Assembly: GCF_037126175.1 (NCBI RefSeq)
Contig: NZ_CP146986.1
Coordinates: forward strand, 6,014,501 to 6,078,500
Direction: 5' to 3'
Length of the DNA stretch: 64,000 nucleotides
Origin: Pseudomonas sp. RSB 5.4
Lineage (GTDB): Bacteria > Pseudomonadota > Gammaproteobacteria > Pseudomonadales > Pseudomonadaceae
Positions 63,171 through 64,000 of the stretch are shown piece after piece; the first letter of the stretch is position 1; every line of letters starts with the position of its first letter. The notes below the pieces were generated by a model. The model saw only the letters and a program-made list of their open reading frames with translations. It was not told the origin of the DNA and ran no database searches. The position numbers and the translations under genes are program-made.

Positions 63171-63818
63171 TTGAAGATTCGCTTTTTCGCTGTTCTGACG
63201 GCGCTGCTCGGCCTGAGCGGTTGCTACAGCATGTCACCCACCCACATTGACGATGAACTCAAGCCAACCGCCGATTCCGGCGTGGCTTATGTGGTAGGTG
63301 TGGTCGGCATCTGGTCCAAGACGAGGTTTTCAGCGAAGGAACAAATGCTGATGATCCGTAAGCGTGGAAGCGATGATTTCGCCACTGCACGCCTGCACAA
63401 CGAGTTTTACGCCCGAACCGAGCGAGATGTACGTGAGACCGATCACGGCATCGGCACGTTGTTCGTCATGCCGCTCAAACCCGGCCGTTATGAGATCTAC
63501 AACGTGCGTTTCGATCATGGACAATCGGTGACGTGGAGCCGCGAAGACTTCACGATCGGCATGCAGCTCGAGGCGGGCAAGGCTTATTACATCGGCGATT
63601 TTCGTGCCGGGTGCCTGATCGGTCTCCAGCTGTCATGCCTGTTCCTGCACAGCGATCATCTTGAACGTGATGCGGCGCTGGTTCGTGCCAAATACCCGCA
63701 AGTACCGGGATTGCAGCGTCTGGACATGCCGAATCTGGACAGCGCCACGCCGTTCATTCGCGAAGAAAACGGCCCCAGCGCCTCTGTCTATAAAGCCATG
63801 CTGTCAGGAAAACTCTAA
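63171..63818 (+). CDS. Lipoprotein, unknown function
   Basis: This protein has 215 residues from a TTG at 63171, which gives a lipoprotein signal (KIRFFAVLTALLGLSGC, Cys18). Upstream ATGs in frame (63051, 63108) would bury the signal inside the protein. The rest has no domain I recognise; TLFVMPLKPGRYEIYNVRF suggests a beta-rich fold. The stop overlaps the next gene's ATG by one base. Confidence 0.7.
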   Translation: MKIRFFAVLTALLGLSGCYSMSPTHIDDELKPTADSGVAYVVGVVGIWSKTRFSAKEQMLMIRKRGSDDFATARLHNEFYARTERDVRETDHGIGTLFVMPLKPGRYEIYNVRFDHGQSVTWSREDFTIGMQLEAGKAYYIGDFRAGCLIGLQLSCLFLHSDHLERDAALVRAKYPQVPGLQRLDMPNLDSATPFIREENGPSASVYKAMLSGKL

Positions 63819-64000
63819 TGCGCATCAACAAGCTACTGTTTCTGGGATTGCTCATGTTGCTGGGTGGCTGTCAGGCGACTCACAGCCTCAAGGCCCCCGA
63901 CGCCAATTACAGCCAGCAACTGCCGGCGATCAACGTGAATGTGCTCGGTCTGCCGAGCTGGATGTTACGGGACGAACTGCGCCGGCGCGGCACTTTCGAC
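63818..64000 (+). CDS. Lipoprotein (partial, runs off the window)
   Basis: The first 61 codons of a second lipoprotein: MRINKLLFLGLLMLLGGCQA, with Cys18 in LLGGC. It overlaps the previous lipoprotein gene by one base (TAATG), so the two are co-translated. The remaining fragment is too short to assign. Confidence 0.75.
   Translation, partial: MRINKLLFLGLLMLLGGCQATHSLKAPDANYSQQLPAINVNVLGLPSWMLRDELRRRGTFD

Noticed and set aside
1..64000. tRNA, rRNA, CRISPR array, insertion sequence or prophage
   Set aside because: I looked for these by eye and saw none; the only mobile-type elements are small palindromic repeats.

Overview
The window is about 64 kb of high-GC chromosome from a Pseudomonas of the fluorescens group. 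The basis is: a complete protocatechuate (pca) cluster with a PcaR-type regulator, a TtgABC/TtgR efflux locus whose operator resembles the P. putida one, an ArsR-MFS-xenB operon, olsBA, rapA, a ccoM-like mini-gene with an Anr-type box, and many copies of the GTGGGAGCGGGCTTGCTCGC palindrome typical of this group. It is mostly core and metabolic genome. I see no prophage, insertion sequence, CRISPR array, tRNA or rRNA.

Layout. 1-4510: branched-chain amino-acid ABC operon livKHMGF on the minus strand, with a hairpin between livK and livH and livF cut by the window edge. 4863-11444: DUF2288 protein, a 732-residue FtsZ/tubulin-fold protein, a beta-hydroxyacid dehydrogenase, a MHYT-GGDEF-EAL protein and a YkgJ-type cysteine-cluster protein. 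11745-19653: MFS transporter, rapA, a charged small protein, a class V PLP enzyme overlapping a RidA gene, a LysR regulator and a 53-residue basic protein. 19720-22415: ccoM under an Anr-type box, about 1 kb of nested non-coding repeats, and pitA.

23644-34655: the protocatechuate branch of the beta-ketoadipate pathway in one cluster, pcaR-pcaK-pcaIJ-pcaF-pcaHG-pcaT-pcaB-pcaD-pcaC. PcaHG opens the ring, PcaB, PcaC and PcaD yield beta-ketoadipate, PcaIJ loads it on CoA and PcaF cleaves it to succinyl-CoA and acetyl-CoA. PcaK and PcaT are transporters. PcaR-like boxes lie before pcaR, pcaK and pcaI. A trans-aconitate methyltransferase-like gene and an OprD-family porin follow. 37540-44204: ttgABC efflux operon divergent from ttgR. 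44547-47867: xenB, MFS and ArsR regulator, then an ACP phosphodiesterase. 47978-49527: olsBA for ornithine lipids. 49681-64000: an acyl-CoA-dehydrogenase-like protein, a SxxK hydrolase, YceI plus a phospholipase D protein, a GH3 beta-glucosidase, LemA with two TPM proteins, a METTL25-like methyltransferase, an EamA transporter ending in repeat-encoded sequence, a DJ-1/PfpI protein, a ribbon-helix-helix protein, a YegP protein and two lipoproteins.

The most unusual items are the orphan tubulin-fold protein (5464-7662), two inverted copies of a structured repeat whose stems covary (about 19985-20887) around a 71-bp-periodic REP array, the REPIN-derived tail of the EamA transporter, and a cysteine-rich 20-codon ORF before pcaK.
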